From CAZPHU01 sp964586285 (lineage in GTDB: Bacteria > Fibrobacterota > Chitinivibrionia > Chitinivibrionales > CAYFVL01): DNA of 7,687 nucleotides. Both the position numbers and the translations under genes were made by a program. Below the pieces are notes generated by a model. The model was given only the letters and a program-made list of their open reading frames with translations. It did not search any database and was not told where the DNA came from. The stretch spans positions 1 through 7,687 of the forward strand of contig CAZPHU010000150.1 of the NCBI GenBank assembly GCA_964586285.1. The letters are read 5' to 3'. Shown here piece by piece: positions 6,575 to 7,687 of the stretch (its first letter is position 1; every line of letters starts with the position of its first letter).

Positions 6575-7543
6575 ATGGACAAAACAAAGATTTCAATAGT
6601 CGGAGCGGGGCAGGTGGGTTCAGAAACGACTCGACTTCTCACCAAAAAGCATCCCGGTCGATATGTACTGGTAGATAAAGGTGAGGGAATTGCTCAGGGT
6701 AAGGCTCTGGACATACGAAACATCAATGAACTTGGGCTAAGAGAAGCCGATTTAGTGGGTACGGAGGATTTTTCCGCGATAGCCGACTCTGATATTGTGG
6801 TAATCACCGCCGGCTATCCGCGTAAGAAAGGGATGAGTCGTGAGGACCTTCTCAGCATCAATCTGGAAGTCATCTCAGATATTTGCAGAAAAATTCAGTC
6901 TTATGCACCCGAGGCAATTATTGTGACGGTTACTAATCCACTGGATGCGATGACGTACGCGGCATGGCGTATCAGCGGTTTTTCACCTAACAGGGTAATG
7001 GGCATGGCCGGTGCTCTGGACCGGTCGCGATTCGCGTATTTCATCGCTCAAGAAGCGGGTGTGAGTCCGGCAGATGTATCTGCTCAGGTTCTTGGTACAC
7101 ATGGGGATCAGATGGTTCCGCTGATCAGCAACACCTCCATTGCGGGGATACCGGCACAATCTCTTTTAACCGCAGCCCAACAGCGAAGAGCGATTTATCG
7201 CACAGTACATGCGGGAACAGAACTGGTTAATCTGCTTCAAACCGGAAGTGCTTATTTTGCCGCAAGTAATGCCATTGCAGCCGTTGTGGAGGCGATCATT
7301 ACCGATTCGAGAAAAATACTCAACTGCTCGGTTCTGGCCCGTGATGAATACGGGCTGGAGGATGTGTACATAGGATTACCGGTAGTCCTTGGACTAAATG
7401 GAGTGGAGAAGATCATCGATTTAAATATTACCGATCAGGAATATGAGCGGCTACAGGGTGCAGCTGCCTATTTAAAAGATATTCAGCTCAAGATAGAGGA
7501 CAGTCTTTTAACGACGAACAAGTACTTTGAAATGCGTGAATAG
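6575..7543 (+). CDS. mdh: Malate dehydrogenase, LDH-like NAD-dependent type
   Basis: Interconverts malate and oxaloacetate with NAD in the TCA cycle. Numbered from the ATG at 6575 (322 residues): NAD-binding GAGQVG (10-15), Asp34 after the second strand for the NAD ribose, the substrate loop AGYPRKKGMSR with Arg83 at the position that is Arg in malate and Gln in lactate dehydrogenases, Arg89, Asn121 in TNP, Asp149 and Arg152 in GALDRSRF, and catalytic His176 in GTHGD. Most relatives have GGHGD, so Thr175 is a mild oddity. The frame also opens at TTG 6551, adding eight charged residues not expected before the first strand, so I prefer ATG 6575; neither has a proper Shine-Dalgarno at normal spacing. 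Translation may depend on coupling to the small upstream ORF. The structured leader suggests post-transcriptional control. No operon partner is visible; a tRNA gene follows 90 nt later. Confidence 0.93.
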   Translation: MDKTKISIVGAGQVGSETTRLLTKKHPGRYVLVDKGEGIAQGKALDIRNINELGLREADLVGTEDFSAIADSDIVVITAGYPRKKGMSREDLLSINLEVISDICRKIQSYAPEAIIVTVTNPLDAMTYAAWRISGFSPNRVMGMAGALDRSRFAYFIAQEAGVSPADVSAQVLGTHGDQMVPLISNTSIAGIPAQSLLTAAQQRRAIYRTVHAGTELVNLLQTGSAYFAASNAIAAVVEAIITDSRKILNCSVLARDEYGLEDVYIGLPVVLGLNGVEKIIDLNITDQEYERLQGAAAYLKDIQLKIEDSLLTTNKYFEMRE

Positions 7544-7584
7544 GCAGGCAAATCAAACCCCGCGAGATGAAAAAATCTTACTTC

Positions 7585-7614
7585 TTGCATAAACACATTC
7601 TTTGTACGTATTTT
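7585..7614 (+). promoter_or_regulatory. Weak candidate promoter for the tRNA-Ser gene
   Basis: TTGCAT (7585-7590) and TATTTT (7609-7614), spaced 18 nt, sit just upstream of the tRNA and would start transcription about 13 nt before its first base. Matches are 3 of 6 and 4 of 6 to the sigma-70 consensus. The 90-nt gap after mdh has no good terminator (only a 4-bp AGAT/ATCT stem at 7566-7579), so read-through from mdh is an alternative. Confidence 0.25.
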
Positions 7615-7633
7615 TAGTCTCTTTGAAAATCAC

Positions 7634-7687
7634 GGAGGACTAGGATAATTGGTAATCCAGCGGTCTTGAAAACCGCCGGCTTTGCGG
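7634..7687 (+). tRNA. tRNA-Ser(UGA), 3' part cut off by the window end
   Basis: The 5' two-thirds of a tRNA fold cleanly: acceptor strand GGAGGAC (7634-7640), T8 and A9, D stem GGAT (7643-7646) with ATCC (7655-7658) around the 8-nt loop AATTGGTA, A26, anticodon stem GCGGT (7660-7664) with ACCGC (7672-7676), and loop CTTGAAA with anticodon TGA (7667-7669), which reads UCA serine codons. The bases after the anticodon stem (CGGCTTTGCGG, to the edge) fit the start of a long class II variable arm, as expected for serine. The T arm and acceptor 3' strand are beyond the window. The four-pair D stem with an 8-nt loop is more class I-like than the usual bacterial tRNA-Ser D arm. Confidence 0.9.

Noticed and set aside
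6313..6645. 110-codon minus-strand open frame across the mdh start
   Set aside because: Overlaps the NAD-binding coding region of mdh and the stem-loop; composition looks non-protein and no motif is visible.
6488..7543. Selenocysteine or UGA read-through joining the Cys-rich mini-ORF to mdh
   Set aside because: The mdh protein is complete from ATG 6575 and its family needs no N-terminal extension; no SECIS-like hairpin was evident after the TGA. The nearby tRNA has anticodon UGA, which reads UCA, not the UGA stop.

Overview
The window looks like chromosomal DNA from a Gram-negative-type bacterium. Support comes from a membrane-anchored nucleotide-sugar pathway ending in an undecaprenyl-phosphate phosphosugar transferase, a DeaD/CsdA-like RNA helicase, an LDH-like malate dehydrogenase and a bacterial tRNA-Ser. 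No marker fixes the phylum. I see no insertion sequence, CRISPR array, rRNA or phage gene.

Bases 1-4288 (plus strand) are the end of a surface-glycan or protein-glycosylation locus. In order: a GNAT acetyltransferase whose 5' end is outside the window, a monotopic phosphoglycosyl transferase, a PglE-like PLP sugar aminotransferase and a PglF-like membrane UDP-GlcNAc 4,6-dehydratase. The first three are tightly packed (8-nt gap, then 11-nt overlap). The dehydratase follows after a 128-nt gap containing a small stem-loop. Read as a pathway: the dehydratase makes a UDP-4-keto-6-deoxy sugar from UDP-GlcNAc, the aminotransferase puts an amino group at C4, an acetyltransferase would cap that amine to give a UDP-N,N'-diacetylbacillosamine-type sugar, and the transferase loads the phosphosugar onto the lipid carrier. 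The usual left-handed-helix acetyltransferase (PglD type) is not in the window; the GNAT is the candidate substitute.

Bases 4289-5963 hold a convergent minus-strand DEAD-box RNA helicase with a C-terminal DbpA-type RNA-binding domain. A short GC-rich inverted repeat lies between the two 3' ends.

Bases 5964-6574 form a roughly 610-nt divergent intergenic region, the least explained part of the window. It has a TATAAT box suited to the helicase, a hairpin near 6138-6188, a nested stem-loop at 6352-6447 (long arms matching at 12 of 13 positions), and a strong Shine-Dalgarno sequence serving a 19-codon, cysteine-rich ORF. That ORF stops just before, and in frame with, malate dehydrogenase. This suggests a structured leader controlling mdh, but it is inference.

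Bases 6575-7543 encode malate dehydrogenase, and the window ends inside a tRNA-Ser(UGA) gene starting at 7634.
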